A stretch of DNA of 64,000 nucleotides. Origin: Anagrus nilaparvatae. Its lineage: Eukaryota; Arthropoda; Insecta; Hymenoptera; Mymaridae. The stretch is taken from NCBI GenBank assembly GCA_022575985.1, contig JAKSXM010000288.1, forward strand, positions 2,817,501 to 2,881,500, in the 5' to 3' direction. Made by a program: the position numbers and the translations under genes. This document shows positions 21,747 to 33,195 of this stretch, in pieces. The notes under the pieces were generated by a model. The model saw only the letters and a program-made list of their open reading frames with translations. It did no database searches and was not told where the DNA came from. Every line of letters starts with the position of its first letter. Within the stretch, counting starts at the first letter, position 1.

Positions 21747-21870
21747 AAGGTTCAGAGAAATTTTTTGAATTTTATTTATATATTTTACGACCCATTTGTC
21801 GAATTTTCTATTTTGAGAAATAAAAAGTTTGAGAAATAAATAGTTTTTCGTCCCTGCCAAAGAAAAATCG
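21747..21870. repeat. module boundary repeat, copy 2 (fused to fragment C)
   Basis: Starts at the ttcagagaaattttttgaat landmark, lacking the ggttacaac and agcagcgc blocks seen to its left in copies 1, 3 and 4. So the breakpoint lies inside the boundary repeat. Confidence 0.8.
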
Positions 21871-23049
21871 TATACGTCCCTTGTCTATAAGAAAATATTA
21901 TCTCAAATTGCACATTTCAAGTATTTCAACAAAGCCTAGGATGGTAATTTACATGTACTATTTTTTACTTGGATATGAATATACCGACATGGTTTTCAAG
22001 ATCTGAAACACAAATTTTGATCTAAATGTCCTATATAAAATTCCATGTTTAAAAACGGAACGTGGACAAAAGTGCTCATTTTAAAAGTTTTAAACTTTTA
22101 GTACTAAAGTTAAATAATGCTTAGATAATACAATAATTTCACAACTTTTAATAAAATTTTCTTCGCTTTCACTATCAGTAATCAGAAGGTTCAAGATCTA
22201 TTGAATTCTTTCTTTTCTTTTACTAAAAATTATTACTAAAATTATATTTATTTTTTTTTTGTTCAAAATTAAACATAAAAGAGTATTTTTTAAATGTACC
22301 TCGATAGATATCAGAGACTATTATAGTGTTGAATTTTTACTCTCATGGAGCATAAAACCATAAAAATATCTAAACTTTAAACAATATAACAATAAACCAT
22401 TCTATCAGAAATTTTTTTTAATTTAAATTTTTACTTAAAAATTATTTTTAATAAAAATTATTTTTTGTATTATGCCTTACAAAACTCTATTCCAGAGTCT
22501 ACTGGATTTAAACAAAATAATCTGAAGGAAAGTAATAAAATAAGTTAGTCACTTTCTTTTAGATAAAATATTTGTTTCTTATTTTTTTATTATAAAATGA
22601 ATTCGTGCTTTTTTACAAATATTAAAATGCGAAATACAATGTTTCTATCGAGGGGCAAACGTCTTGAAAAACACGAATTTGATTTTAAAAAATTTTTTTC
22701 ATTTGTTTCTGATTTTGGCTTGATTGTACCTCAATCATGAATCGTTACTAGTTGATATGGTTTATTTACGTCTTGTAATGATTTTTTAAAATTAAATTCG
22801 TGATTTCCAATGCAATAGCCCCTCGGTTTCTATTTTACTTAAAATTAAATCTTTAATAATTTCGGGTATTTAACTATAGTTCACTGAACTAATTTTTCTC
22901 TAAATCTCCAAAATAAAATAGTATAAATTTTTTTTCACAGAAATATAGAAACCTCGTAATACAGAATAATAATTTTGCAGACTTCATAATTTATTTCAAT
23001 TAAGCTGACTAAAACAATTTTTCCATTTTAAATTTTACACTTAAATTAT
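21871..23049. other. 3' flank of gene B, duplicated spacer
   Basis: Near-identical to 191-322 plus 2146-3254. It is the empty-site version of the TIR element 323-2143. No gene is visible. Confidence 0.65.
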
Positions 23050-26000
23050 TTATTTAAAGTATTTAAACTTTTTTGATTCACAACTCAAATGAATAAAATA
23101 ATTATTTAAGCGTAACTGAATCGATTTATTCTTGTTCGAACGTAGAGTTTCTATAAATTCCATATGCCTTTCTCGGTCTAATATGAAATTATGATTGCTA
23201 AGAAGTTCTAAGGCGATTATAGACCCATGATAACCATCACCTTCGATGATACCCAATAGAACAGTTGATTTGTCATCCTCTGATAAATGTCTTAAATTTT
23301 CCACCAGATAATCAATATAAACTGTAAAAACTACTTCAGAAGAATATTCATCGACAAATTTAGTATATAATTTTATACATTCGGAACCTAATATTTTTTT
23401 ATCTGGGAATGATAAACGCAATTTCAAAATATTCAATTTCAAATAGCATATAAAGTTTTTTGATGGTGGTATTCTTGAACAGGAAAAATCAAGCATTCTT
23501 TCAACAATCAAGAGAGACATTTTATCAATGTTTTCTTTATTTCTTTCACTCAACTCGTCATATAGAAAATTAAAAAAATAATAAAACATTTTTCTTGCTG
23601 GATACCAACCTGGACATAGCGAGTATTCTACATCCCATTCATCCACTAAATTATTCAAGGAATTGAATATTAACGTCAACTTTTCATCCAAATTTTCTTC
23701 ACAAGTAAACAAATACCTTCGTAATCCTAAAGATAAATGAGGATCAGAAATTTTCGTACAATGAATCCTAGCAAGATAAGGTTCAAAAATTTCTGCCAAG
23801 GTTTTCTCTGATACATATTTCATTAAACTTCCATCTATTTTGCTTATGATTATCAAAATGTAATCCTTTTGAATCTGAGAATCTTCTTGTGCTAACTCTT
23901 TAAGTTTTGCATACAATTCATTAAAATATAAATCAAAGTATTTATGGCTGATGCCTTCAAAATCAGTTAATTTGTTTAACGACTCTTTTTGCTCTTTATT
24001 AAGTTCATTCAAACATTTTTTCGTCAAAATCCAAGTTTCAAAACTAGGATTTTTTTTAAAAAGGTTAAAAATTTCTGACGTGAGGATTTCACGAATCGAT
24101 ATATGAGTGTTTTCATCCCACATTTCATTTAATTTTTTCAGAAAGTCTTGCTCAGGAAATATTTTAAACATTAATCTCATTCCGTGTTTTTTTATGGAAA
24201 CTTTTTCGGAATTCAGAAGTTTATTAGTACATGCCTCAACCTTTTTAATTGGAGTGCGACTAACAGCATTTTGTAAAACACTCAGTCCAATTTCCAAATA
24301 CTCATCTTCGCAAAATTGCAGTATTATATCAAATGGCACTGCTGGATTCGTTAGCTTCATTCCTTGTAACATTCCTGATATAAGTTTAAACGAGTCACGA
24401 GCATCAGATTCTTTTAGGTTCAAAGTTTTAGTTTTTGGAATAAAAGGTTTTATTATTTCTGAAAAAACATTTCCTTCAAGCATCATCGCTAAAATAATTA
24501 GACTACCATCTTCTTGAATATTCTCCATCAAATATTTCAAGAAATTTATAGGAATTTCATGATACCATTTAAAAGCTTTTATGAAACAGTTAACCGCATT
24601 AAAGGTTTTTTTGCTGACAAAGTTTTCTGCAACATAATAATTCCTTCTTCTATAGCTGTATCTTCTGTCACTATTATTAACTTTGTTTACCAACTCATTT
24701 AAATATTTTGCCCATTCTTCAAGACCTTTTTTAGGATCTGATTTTAACTTCTTTAAATCATAAGGATCCAAGTTGACAAAGAAATCTTTGAAATACTCTG
24801 AATCTAATTTAAGTAACTGCCTTTGTAATTGTGATATCGAGAATTCTGGTTTCTGAATACCTTTCAACTTTAAAGCATTCAATATCTCAGTCATCCAAGA
24901 ATATTCAAGAACATTAAAAGTTTTTATATTTGGATCAGGGTTTTTGATGATTTTATTATTGAAATCAATCATTATCTCACAAATATTAGTTAGCATTTCT
25001 ACAATTTTATCTACAGAGTCCATGTTTTCAAATTCCTTAACACAATATTGTTTCCATACAGGTTTATTAGGGATTGAAGAAAATAATGCTTCCAGTAATA
25101 CTTTTTGAGCTTCAGGATTCTCTTCCACATAGTCAAATTTTCCATATCTTTTTTCTATTCTATACTCGAATATAATATTAATAATTTCATTAAACCACAA
25201 TTCATCTTCCTTGCCAAAATTTCCTTTTAAATCAACTAACGAATGTTTCAAAAAATCGTCAATAATTATGTAAACTAATTTAGAATAATACATAAAGACC
25301 TCATTTTTACTATAAGCTCTTTGAATGATGTTCCTTAATACAGTTTTAAATATGTCAGAAATCCAAGAATATTGACGAATATTAAAAGTACTCAATTTTA
25401 TATTGGAATCCTTAAGAATTCTTCCATTAAAGTCAGACATCGTCTCACAAACTTTTACTAAAACATTCTCAATTTTTTCAACTGAGTCCCAATTTTTAAG
25501 ATCATTGGAATAACATTTTTTCCAGCGAGAAGTTTCAGGAATCGACGAGAATAATATATGAAGCCATTCCGCTTCAACTTCAAGGTTTTCTCTCAAACAA
25601 TTAAAACTTTCATATCCTTTTTCCATTTTAAATTCGAATATAATATCAATTATGTTCTTGAGCCATTTTTTATTATCTTCGTTAAGATTATCTTTCAAAT
25701 CTACTAGCAAATGCATTAGGAAACCTTCAAAAAATGGTTCAATTAAATAACCACTAATTTCGAAAAATTCATTTTTAATATAAGCTCTTTGAATCACATC
25801 CTTCAATAAAACCCATAATTCAGAATGCTTAAAATTTTTAATCACAAAAAAATCACAAATTGCTTCCATAACTGTTTCAATAAATGGGTAAGATTCGTTT
25901 TTATGACGAGTTTCGTAATATTTTAAGACTTGTATTAAGCTACTCTCACATCTATAAAGGGAGCAGCTGTAAATCATTTTTTTTAAATAATTCGCCCTTT

Positions 26001-27237
26001 CAGTCATTTTAGCTTCTGTATTGATGAGTTCCTTAAAAATTGGAATGGAATCTTTTGGAGGAAGGTAACATCTCCAATCTTTCAAATAGCTTGTACATGA
26101 CTTTAATTCATATTTATAATATTCTGTAAGCTTTTTGGCTACCTTTTCTCTATCGATATCAGATAATAATAGAACAAAATCGTCATCTGATATGATTTTC
26201 ATGCTGTTAAATATATCTTTACCATATTTATTAGAATACGCATGTTTTAAGAATTCGAGTTTTTTTTCAGTATCATAAAATATCAAGTAACTCAAAATGT
26301 ACTGACAACTAAAATCGGATTCTTTTTCAGGAATCAAGTTTAAAATCATAGTTTTATAATTATCGTCAGATAATTTTCGATGCACCATTTCTAATTTTAA
26401 TTGATTTAAGTATATTTGAGGCTTCGTAATTAATTTTTCGATCCCTTTTTTACCTGCTTTTTTCATAAAAAGTTCTGCTTTTGTGTCAGATAAACGTCTA
26501 CTATAATTTAAACCTTCACAAAGATTAAAATAATCGTCGATATGATTTTTTATTAATCTTGGTAAGATAGTGTCATAATATTTAGGGCTCCTAGAATAAA
26601 TTGAACGATAATCTTTATTTTCAATACAATTAGCGTTACCCAAATTAAGATATTTTATCAATAATGATGGTTTCTTACGGTAAAGTTTATCCATCAAATC
26701 ACTTGATAAAACAATTTTATGTTTTAAAATAATCTCGTAAATAAAGTTATCACTACATGATAAAAAAAATTTGTTTGCTTCTTTTAACCCATAAGACTTA
26801 AAGACGAAATTAAAAAATTCTTCTGATTTTTTTTCGTTCCCAATTAAATGATACGATAATTTTGATAAAATTCTATATTTTACTTTTAATGATACAAAAG
26901 GGAAAACATTTTCTTGAAAAAAATCAACATTTATGTAAGAATTCGATGAATCAAAGAAAAATTTAGATTTAAATGCTTGATAATTAACTGATTTATCTTC
27001 TGATTTTAAGGCCTCCAAAACTTCATTTTTAGACTTTATTTCTTTACCAATCAATATTTTTATCAAAGGTTTGAGTGCATCAGGAACGTTTTCAAGTCTA
27101 TTTTCATTTAAATTACCTCCATTTAAAGATTCAACAATTTCTTTAACTTTTAAATTCAAACTCTTTAATTTTTCTGCCTGAGTTTCGCCGTTGATTGATT
27201 GAATAGCAGATAAATATGGTGATATTTTCTCTTCCAT
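23050..27237 (-). CDS. gene B: large predicted alpha-solenoid protein, type 1 (1395 aa), function unknown
   Basis: Same length as gene A with no indel, about 28 amino-acid differences and at least a dozen silent ones counted by eye. Differences are scattered with a cluster near the C-terminus (for example TSEEK/TCEEN, RKFFYY/RKMFYY, GELSERNKEKF/DELSERNKENI, LKLHILKLCLS/LKLNILKLRLS). Fold, the internal ~156-residue duplication and the basic-aromatic stretch are as in A. ATG context ttaccATGG is kept, as is the acceptor-like ttttcag 28 nt upstream. The upstream flank diverges from A after about 90 bp because of insertions, so the two may be regulated differently. It looks intact. Confidence 0.85.
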   Translation of the reverse strand: MEEKISPYLSAIQSINGETQAEKLKSLNLKVKEIVESLNGGNLNENRLENVPDALKPLIKILIGKEIKSKNEVLEALKSEDKSVNYQAFKSKFFFDSSNSYINVDFFQENVFPFVSLKVKYRILSKLSYHLIGNEKKSEEFFNFVFKSYGLKEANKFFLSCSDNFIYEIILKHKIVLSSDLMDKLYRKKPSLLIKYLNLGNANCIENKDYRSIYSRSPKYYDTILPRLIKNHIDDYFNLCEGLNYSRRLSDTKAELFMKKAGKKGIEKLITKPQIYLNQLKLEMVHRKLSDDNYKTMILNLIPEKESDFSCQYILSYLIFYDTEKKLEFLKHAYSNKYGKDIFNSMKIISDDDFVLLLSDIDREKVAKKLTEYYKYELKSCTSYLKDWRCYLPPKDSIPIFKELINTEAKMTERANYLKKMIYSCSLYRCESSLIQVLKYYETRHKNESYPFIETVMEAICDFFVIKNFKHSELWVLLKDVIQRAYIKNEFFEISGYLIEPFFEGFLMHLLVDLKDNLNEDNKKWLKNIIDIIFEFKMEKGYESFNCLRENLEVEAEWLHILFSSIPETSRWKKCYSNDLKNWDSVEKIENVLVKVCETMSDFNGRILKDSNIKLSTFNIRQYSWISDIFKTVLRNIIQRAYSKNEVFMYYSKLVYIIIDDFLKHSLVDLKGNFGKEDELWFNEIINIIFEYRIEKRYGKFDYVEENPEAQKVLLEALFSSIPNKPVWKQYCVKEFENMDSVDKIVEMLTNICEIMIDFNNKIIKNPDPNIKTFNVLEYSWMTEILNALKLKGIQKPEFSISQLQRQLLKLDSEYFKDFFVNLDPYDLKKLKSDPKKGLEEWAKYLNELVNKVNNSDRRYSYRRRNYYVAENFVSKKTFNAVNCFIKAFKWYHEIPINFLKYLMENIQEDGSLIILAMMLEGNVFSEIIKPFIPKTKTLNLKESDARDSFKLISGMLQGMKLTNPAVPFDIILQFCEDEYLEIGLSVLQNAVSRTPIKKVEACTNKLLNSEKVSIKKHGMRLMFKIFPEQDFLKKLNEMWDENTHISIREILTSEIFNLFKKNPSFETWILTKKCLNELNKEQKESLNKLTDFEGISHKYFDLYFNELYAKLKELAQEDSQIQKDYILIIISKIDGSLMKYVSEKTLAEIFEPYLARIHCTKISDPHLSLGLRRYLFTCEENLDEKLTLIFNSLNNLVDEWDVEYSLCPGWYPARKMFYYFFNFLYDELSERNKENIDKMSLLIVERMLDFSCSRIPPSKNFICYLKLNILKLRLSFPDKKILGSECIKLYTKFVDEYSSEVVFTVYIDYLVENLRHLSEDDKSTVLLGIIEGDGYHGSIIALELLSNHNFILDRERHMEFIETLRSNKNKSIQLRLNNYFIHLSCESKKFKYFK

Positions 27238-27354
27238 GGTAAAAGGAATAGAAGATGATTCAAATCTGAAAAATTAAAAAATAGTTTTCATTTGTTATTT
27301 TTCAACAGAAACAGAATATCTGGAAAATATTTAATTAAAGATTTTTTATTTTAA
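27238..27354. other. 5' flank of gene B
   Basis: Matches 7443-7525 of gene A, including the acceptor-like site at 27266. Homology to the gene A flank stops near 27330 and resumes at 32880, which brackets about 5.5 kb of sequence present only in module 2. Confidence 0.65.
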
Positions 27355-27821
27355 GGTCTCATTTTTTTCGTATAAGTTCTACCTTTCAAACGCCGTAAAC
27401 CGCAATTTTTCATCACCGATTCTCTCATCGCTATAGTTAGTAAATCAAATGTCCATTTTTTGCCAAAAATGACCAAATTTAAAATTGCTGCTAAAATTGT
27501 AATTTTTGAAGAAAATAAGTCTTATAGGTCTCCAACATTTTGTACTAGTTTCAAGTTTCGAAAAATTTTTCACTCGTCCATTTTGCTTTATACCTTTTTG
27601 AGATATGACTCGACAAAGATAGTGATAAAATATAATTTTTTTTAAAAAAACCTTAAATTAAAACTCTTTTTTAAATTATCATATCTGCTAAACAAACAAT
27701 TGGTCATTTTTGGCAAAAAATGGACATTTGATTTACTAACTATAGCGATGAGAGAATCGGTGATGAAAAATTGCGGTTTACGGCGTTTGAAAGGTAGAAC
27801 TTATACGAAAAAAATGAGACC
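27355..27821. mobile_element. 467-bp foldback/MITE element
   Basis: Long inverted arms of about 120 bp: 27355-27476 begins ggtctcatttttttcgtata, and 27700-27821 is its near-perfect complement. The ~220-bp middle has no credible ORF. It lies about 120 bp upstream of gene B and is absent from gene A. Confidence 0.85.
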
Positions 27822-28300
27822 AAACGGTAGGATTTTGGTAGAATTGCAATATTACAGCGTTATGTGGAAAATTGCCTAAAAACCCTATCTTATAACATTG
27901 TTATAGAATTGAGCTGAGTTTCTCGGCCAAGAAGGCGTGTTGGAATAAACGAAAGGAGTTTTCGTTATTTTTTCAACATTTTTAAGTCATCAATTGTAAT
28001 TTATAATCCAGATGTTTCGAATATATACGATTTTCGCTATAAAATCCAAAAATTTTTGGTAAAAAAAGGGGTGTTTTCGGTGTTTAAAGGTGATTAAGGT
28101 ATTTTCTGACTCTGAGGACCTCATTTTCGAGTTTAGCGACACCGAAAACATATTAGGAAGTATAGAAAACGTATTTTGAAAAAAATTTTTGTCGTTCCAA
28201 CTAATTGTCGGTATTAGCCAACCACTTGAGAGCTACCCTGGGTTTGTGCGACCCCCAAATCGTTCTCAAATGATAGGTAAGGAGATGGCTATGGTAATCT
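27822..28300. other. spacer of module 2 insertion block, nothing recognised
   Basis: AT-rich with no repeat partner in this window and no convincing ORF. Confidence 0.4.
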
Positions 28301-28945
28301 GCGCGTGTATTTAAGACAGCTGAATTTCCGGTCAGAGATAGCCAAGGCCAAAACATTGTCACCTTCTGTGAAACTTTTTTTTGGCCGCGGGGTCTGGAAA
28401 AAGTTATGGGTCCACAAAGTTGGCCATTTTTTCGCAAAAAAAACTGAATTTAAGACACCGCGGAATAGCCTAGATTTATAGATTAGGCCAAAACACTGTC
28501 AGTTTCCATTTGAAATTTTTCGGTATCTTGGGTCTGGAGGGCAATGTCGGGCCATCAAAGTCCCGCCGTTTACCCACCGCCGTTTACCCGCGCTTAAATT
28601 ATATATATTAATTTGATATTAATAAAAATCCCTTTATATTTTTGTATTTAAGCGCGGGTAAACGGCGGTGGGTAAACGGCGGGACTTGGATGGCCCGACA
28701 TTGCCCTCCAGACCCAAGATACCGAAAAATTTCAAATGGAAACTGACAGTGTTTTGGCCTAATCTATAAATCTAGGCTATTCCGCGGTGTCTTAAATTCA
28801 GTTTTTTTTTGCGAAAAAATGGCCAACTTTGTGGACCCATAACTTTTTCCAGACCCCGTGGCCAACAAAACTAGGATACGAAGGTGACAGTGTTTTGGCC
28901 TTGGCTATCTCTGACCGGAAATTCAGCTGTCTTAAATACACGCGC
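28301..28945. mobile_element. 645-bp palindromic foldback element
   Basis: Arms of nearly 300 bp: 28301-28600 begins gcgcgtgtatttaagacagc and 28650-28945 is the near-perfect complement. The middle is a short AT-rich loop. Tandem gggtaaacggcg motifs sit beside the loop in both arms. The ORF 28201-28437 lies in one arm and is not a gene. Such a palindrome would give a long hairpin RNA if transcribed. Confidence 0.9.
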
Positions 28946-29160
28946 AAATTATTAAAATACTAAAAATTGATATGGGATCATTTTATCACCTAAACTTTAA
29001 CATACTTCAGGAAGAACATTTTTGGCGCACTTTTTTTTTTTGTGAACAACCCTAATATTTAAATAATAAGAATTAATTAAATTTATTTTAAAAATAATAA
29101 ATTAACTAATTTATTGATTAAATGTAATATGTTCTTGGTATATACTTTTAAGAATATTTT
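28946..29160. other. spacer, nothing recognised
   Basis: AT-rich sequence between the foldback element and the Helitron relic. Confidence 0.4.
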
Positions 29161-29164
29161 ATTA

Positions 29165-29640
29165 TTTATTTCCTTTTAATATTATTTAAAGATTGCATGA
29201 AAGTTTGTTTCACTTTAAAAGATGTAGCAAGTCGTATTGAGTCAAAACGATATTTGTTGTAACCATTTATCAAAATCACATCATTAATTGATTTAACTAA
29301 CTCTCATACCGACGTATGGGATTCCCAATTGTCTTTCCGTGTCTCCTATATGTAAGAAAATTTTCTGTAAAATTTGTCCTTGTGATTTGTGGAGTGTCGG
29401 AGCATATGACAACATCATTTGAAATTGCGTACGACTGCATAAAATGTTGTTATGTTTCCAAGTTCTTTCTACGGGAATAATTGGAAAATAAATTTTATAT
29501 TAAAATGGTCCCTTGTAACTATTAAATTCAACCATTAATACTTGAGGTAATTGTGGTGGTGACTCATTGTTTCCATATATAATTTCTCGTACATAGCCTA
29601 AGCTCCCATTTTTTAATCTACCTGCTACCCATAAATTCGT
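29165..29640 (-). pseudogene. Helitron Rep/helicase relic (PIF1-like helicase C-terminus)
   Basis: Translating the minus strand with frame changes gives NLWVAGRLKNGSLGYVREII, then PPQLPQVLMVEFNSYKGP, then a stop, then YFPIIPVERTW, QFQMMLSYAPTLHKSQGQIL and GDTERQLGIPYVGMRVS. These match in order the C-terminal blocks of Helitron PIF1-type helicases, with the LHKSQGQ helicase motif preserved. Stops at about 29500 and 29293 and a frame slip show it is dead. The remaining segment (SINDVILINGYNKYRFDSIR) could be the helicase tail. No Helitron termini were found. Confidence 0.75.
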
Positions 29641-29670
29641 ACGTAATTATTCGTACGTACATTATTCTAC

Positions 29671-29885
29671 GGCTGCGTCTACGTAAGCGTATGCATGCGT
29701 TTATATGCATACGAATATACGAATATTCGTATACTGCCAAACTATGCTTATTTTTAGTAATTTATACTTTTGCTGATCACTATAGAGGTTGTTGTAAGAG
29801 AAGGATGAATATAAGCAGAAGTTAGTAGTATGCGAATATTCGCATATTCGTATACATATATATGCATGCATACGCTTACGTAGAT
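29671..29885. mobile_element. ~215-bp palindromic MITE
   Basis: Inverted arms of about 55 bp beginning acgtaagcgtatgcatgc and rich in alternating gcatac/gaatat motifs. A gcgtctac sequence occurs on both outer sides (29672-29680 and 29886-29895), possibly an 8-9-bp target duplication as in hAT elements. No ORF. Confidence 0.65.
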
Positions 29886-29929
29886 TGCGTCTACAGTTTT
29901 TTGATAAGTATCTTCTTAGCACAGTCTAT

Positions 29930-30900
29930 ATCCGAGACAAAAGGTCGCTTTTGTTTGCACTCGATATGATCATAGTAATATCCGATAAACTCCAAAATTT
30001 AGGTGAAAGTTAGGTAATAGCCAAAGATGAACTGATTAAATTTTGGGCCAAATTTGATATATTCTACCGAAGATACAGCCAATTTACCGAAACAACCGCT
30101 TTAAAACAACAAATTATTCAATATAGACTTGAAAATAAAAATTCTCCTACATATATATAATGATTAAAATAGAATTATTTGTCCTATACAATGAATAACA
30201 TATATTATTTTGAATTTTATTTATAAGTCACAAAATAATTTGATTACTCTTTGGTTCAGATGTAAGATAGGCGACTGACATCGCTTTTGTTTGCATTTGG
30301 TATGATCACAGAAATATCAGATTAACTCCAAAATTTAAGTGAAAGTTAAGAACAAGCAAAAGATGAACTCATTAAATTTTGGGTCAAATCGGATATATTC
30401 TACTGAAATTATAGCCAATTTACCAAAACAATCGTCGTAAAACAGCAAATTATTTGATAAGAAATTAAAAATAACATTTTTCTTAGGGATGAAATTACTA
30501 AAACAGAATTATTGGTCCCATACATTAATAACATGTATTATTTTTAATAGAATAAAAAAAGATAAACAAAATCCTAAACTCAAATTATATTAAGTCCCTA
30601 AATCGAAATTATTTTAAGTCCATTAACACCCTCTCCCCCAAATATGGTTCATTTGACTTATACTAGTAGTCTATACCCGCAACAATATGTCGCTTTTATT
30701 TTCAGTCGATATGATCACAGTAATATGTGATAATCTTCAAAATTGAAGCAAAAGATAATACCAAGTCAAAGATAAACTGATTAAATTTTTAGCCAAATTG
30801 TATATACACCCATAGCCGATTTACCAAAATGACCGCATTAAAACCATAAATTATTCTATTTGAACTTAAAATTAAACAACTGTCCTATGTTTAAAATAAT
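29930..30900. repeat. three diverged direct repeats (~300 bp spacing, irregular)
   Basis: Copies near 29940-30150, 30265-30480 and 30685-30880 share tcgctttt, atatgatcac, aaagatgaactgattaaatt and aatttaccaaaa blocks in order. A fourth, inverted, diverged copy is at 32265-32385. Origin unknown. Confidence 0.7.
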
Positions 30901-30914
30901 AAAAGAAAATCAGT

Positions 30915-31130
30915 TTAATTTGGATGTAATACCTCATTTTTTTTCTATGAAAGTACTTATATCTAGAAGGATCGTTTTTACTCGATACCTTGAATCTTAT
31001 AATTAAGTTTTTGAAAAATTTTTTCTCAAAATATTCGTCACCAAAAAATACAAAAAATACTAAAATTTTTTTTTCTGTTTGGGTTTAGTACCTAATTTTT
31101 TTCTATGGGAGTACTAGTTTTCGAAATCTA
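30915..31130. repeat. two inverted monomers of the ~155-bp satellite
   Basis: atgtaatacctcatttttt at 30921 and tagtacctaatttttttcta at 31085 are complements of landmarks in the 17640-19310 array, about 160 bp apart. Confidence 0.75.
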
Positions 31131-32264
31131 AAATAAATCTGCAAATCAAGTCAGAATTTTCATTTTCTGTCAGAAAAAGTGAGAAAATTGAAAAATTCAG
31201 GTAATAACAAATTTTATAAATTAGTTTTTGAGCTAAAAATTGGTTAAAAAAGAAGTTTAAAAGCAGTAATTAAAAAAAAATTAATAAAAGTAACACTTTT
31301 TGAGAAATTCATTTTAAGCATTTAGTTTTTCTGATTTACCGGCTTTTCCTGAGGTTTTTCCTACAAAAAAATTTGTCCAGATTCAGATTGGATGGGAAAT
31401 TTTAACACCTACCTGTATAGAGAAAATATTTTTTTGGCATATTTTGGGTGTTAAAAAATGAAACGGGTGGCTGAGCATGCGAACATTATCAAAATCGGAA
31501 AAACAGCTGCCGAATCGCAACCAGACCACTTACAGCCTTAAAAATTGGACAGTAACCATATTTTTACATACCAAACACAATGGCCATTTTTTAAATTCAA
31601 GACATATACTTCACGCTTGGGTAAAAATAGTTAAGAACAACCGTAAAATGAATTTATTTATTTACTTCAATCAACGTATCCATCTATTAATATTTTGAAA
31701 ACTTACAAAATTAACTAAATTCAATCCACAAGGAATGAAAATGATTAGTAACAACCAAACCTTTAAAAAAAACACGAAATATAAAAAAGAAATGAAAACT
31801 TACACATTATTTAGAAAAATACTAATTTAACGTCTTGATAAATTTACGTTTACTAATTTAACGTTTTGATAAAATTCTAGGAGTTACATTACGAAATTAT
31901 GCTTCACACAGTCTATCACTTTTAGCGATGATCTAGATATTAATCGTTTGTTTTATGTATGAACCGAAACGTATTCAAATTATCCTGGTTAAGAAATAAA
32001 ATTAAAAATGACAATTAAAAACATGAAATATACATTTATATCACAAATTTTGAAAATAGTTTTATTTAAAAAGTGCGGTAAAATTGACCCATCTGTAACT
32101 AAAGTTCAAATTTAGGCTTGATGTTAAATAAAATAAAATTAAAGATTAATATATGTTATTTAACGAACTTTAATGGCTTTATACGTAGGATATCTTATTA
32201 TCTTATCTAATTATCTTATTTTATCAAATTATATCTTGAATTATCTTATTTTATATCTTATTTT
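31131..32264. other. AT-rich spacer, nothing recognised
   Basis: No convincing ORF, structured repeat or homologue elsewhere in the window. Confidence 0.4.
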
Positions 32265-32385
32265 AAATCGGCCATAATTCCGGCAATATAAGTCCGATTT
32301 GGCCCAAAATTTAATCAGTTCATCTTTGACTCGGTATTAAGTTTCATCTAAATTTTAAACCTTATCGGATATTACTTTGACCCTA
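32265..32385. repeat. inverted copy of the 29930-30900 repeat
   Basis: Shares ggcccaaaatttaatcagtt and catctttgac blocks in complementary order. Confidence 0.65.
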
Positions 32386-32879
32386 AAATTTCTGGAAATT
32401 TTTAATTGAAATCATTTTTTTCTGAATAAGTTAAATATTTTATATTTAAGTCTTGAGCCACACTAAAAAATATTATTTCGACACAAAAAATTGTTTCAAA
32501 CCTTGTGATAGCCCAGAAATAATTTAAACTAACTTATTTCCTCTAAAATATCTATTAAATAATGCTGATCTCTTGAGTTTTTTCAAATTTTAATTTTTTC
32601 TGATCCAAAAAAAATTTCAAAAAAAATAGTTTTTTGAGATAAACAAATGTTTAAACAAATTTTATGGCTTAAAAAAAGGTTATACTTACAATAACTCTAT
32701 AATCCTGTATTTTTAATAGGAAAATTCGTCAGTTTAAATTAACTAAAGGTAATGACTAAAGGTTCGAATCAAATTTTAATGTTAAATTAATATATTTTAC
32801 TTTGGTTCAAAGCTTAAACATAATAAATTTAATTTATTCAGGAAAAAAATAGTTATTTTGGAATCCTTAAAAGTTAATT
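32386..32879. other. AT-rich spacer, nothing recognised
   Basis: Last part of the block present only in module 2. No ORF. Confidence 0.4.
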
Positions 32880-33195
32880 AATACGTTTAATAATATTTGA
32901 TGTAAAGTAAGTAATGTATGTAAAAACTTGATTAAAAGTAGTAAAAATTAGTGGAAAATGTTTAATAATAATACTGAAATGTATATTGTAAGATATTGAA
33001 AGTAAATATGTTTGAATGGAAGATTATTACAATGAAAACTTTATAGATCGGCTGATTTCCCCAAGAATGGTCCTTCTTTCAGAGTTTATTTAAGTTGCAA
33101 TTATTACTTTACTTATAATATCTCAGAAATATGTTGACTAATTTTAATTTATTAAAAGATTTTATTTTATTTTTATTTATATATTAAATTAATTA
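32880..33195. other. continuation of the gene B 5' flank
   Basis: Aligns with 7530-7835 upstream of gene A (ttaataatatttgatgta, gatcggctgatttccccaag), with small indels. Confidence 0.7.
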
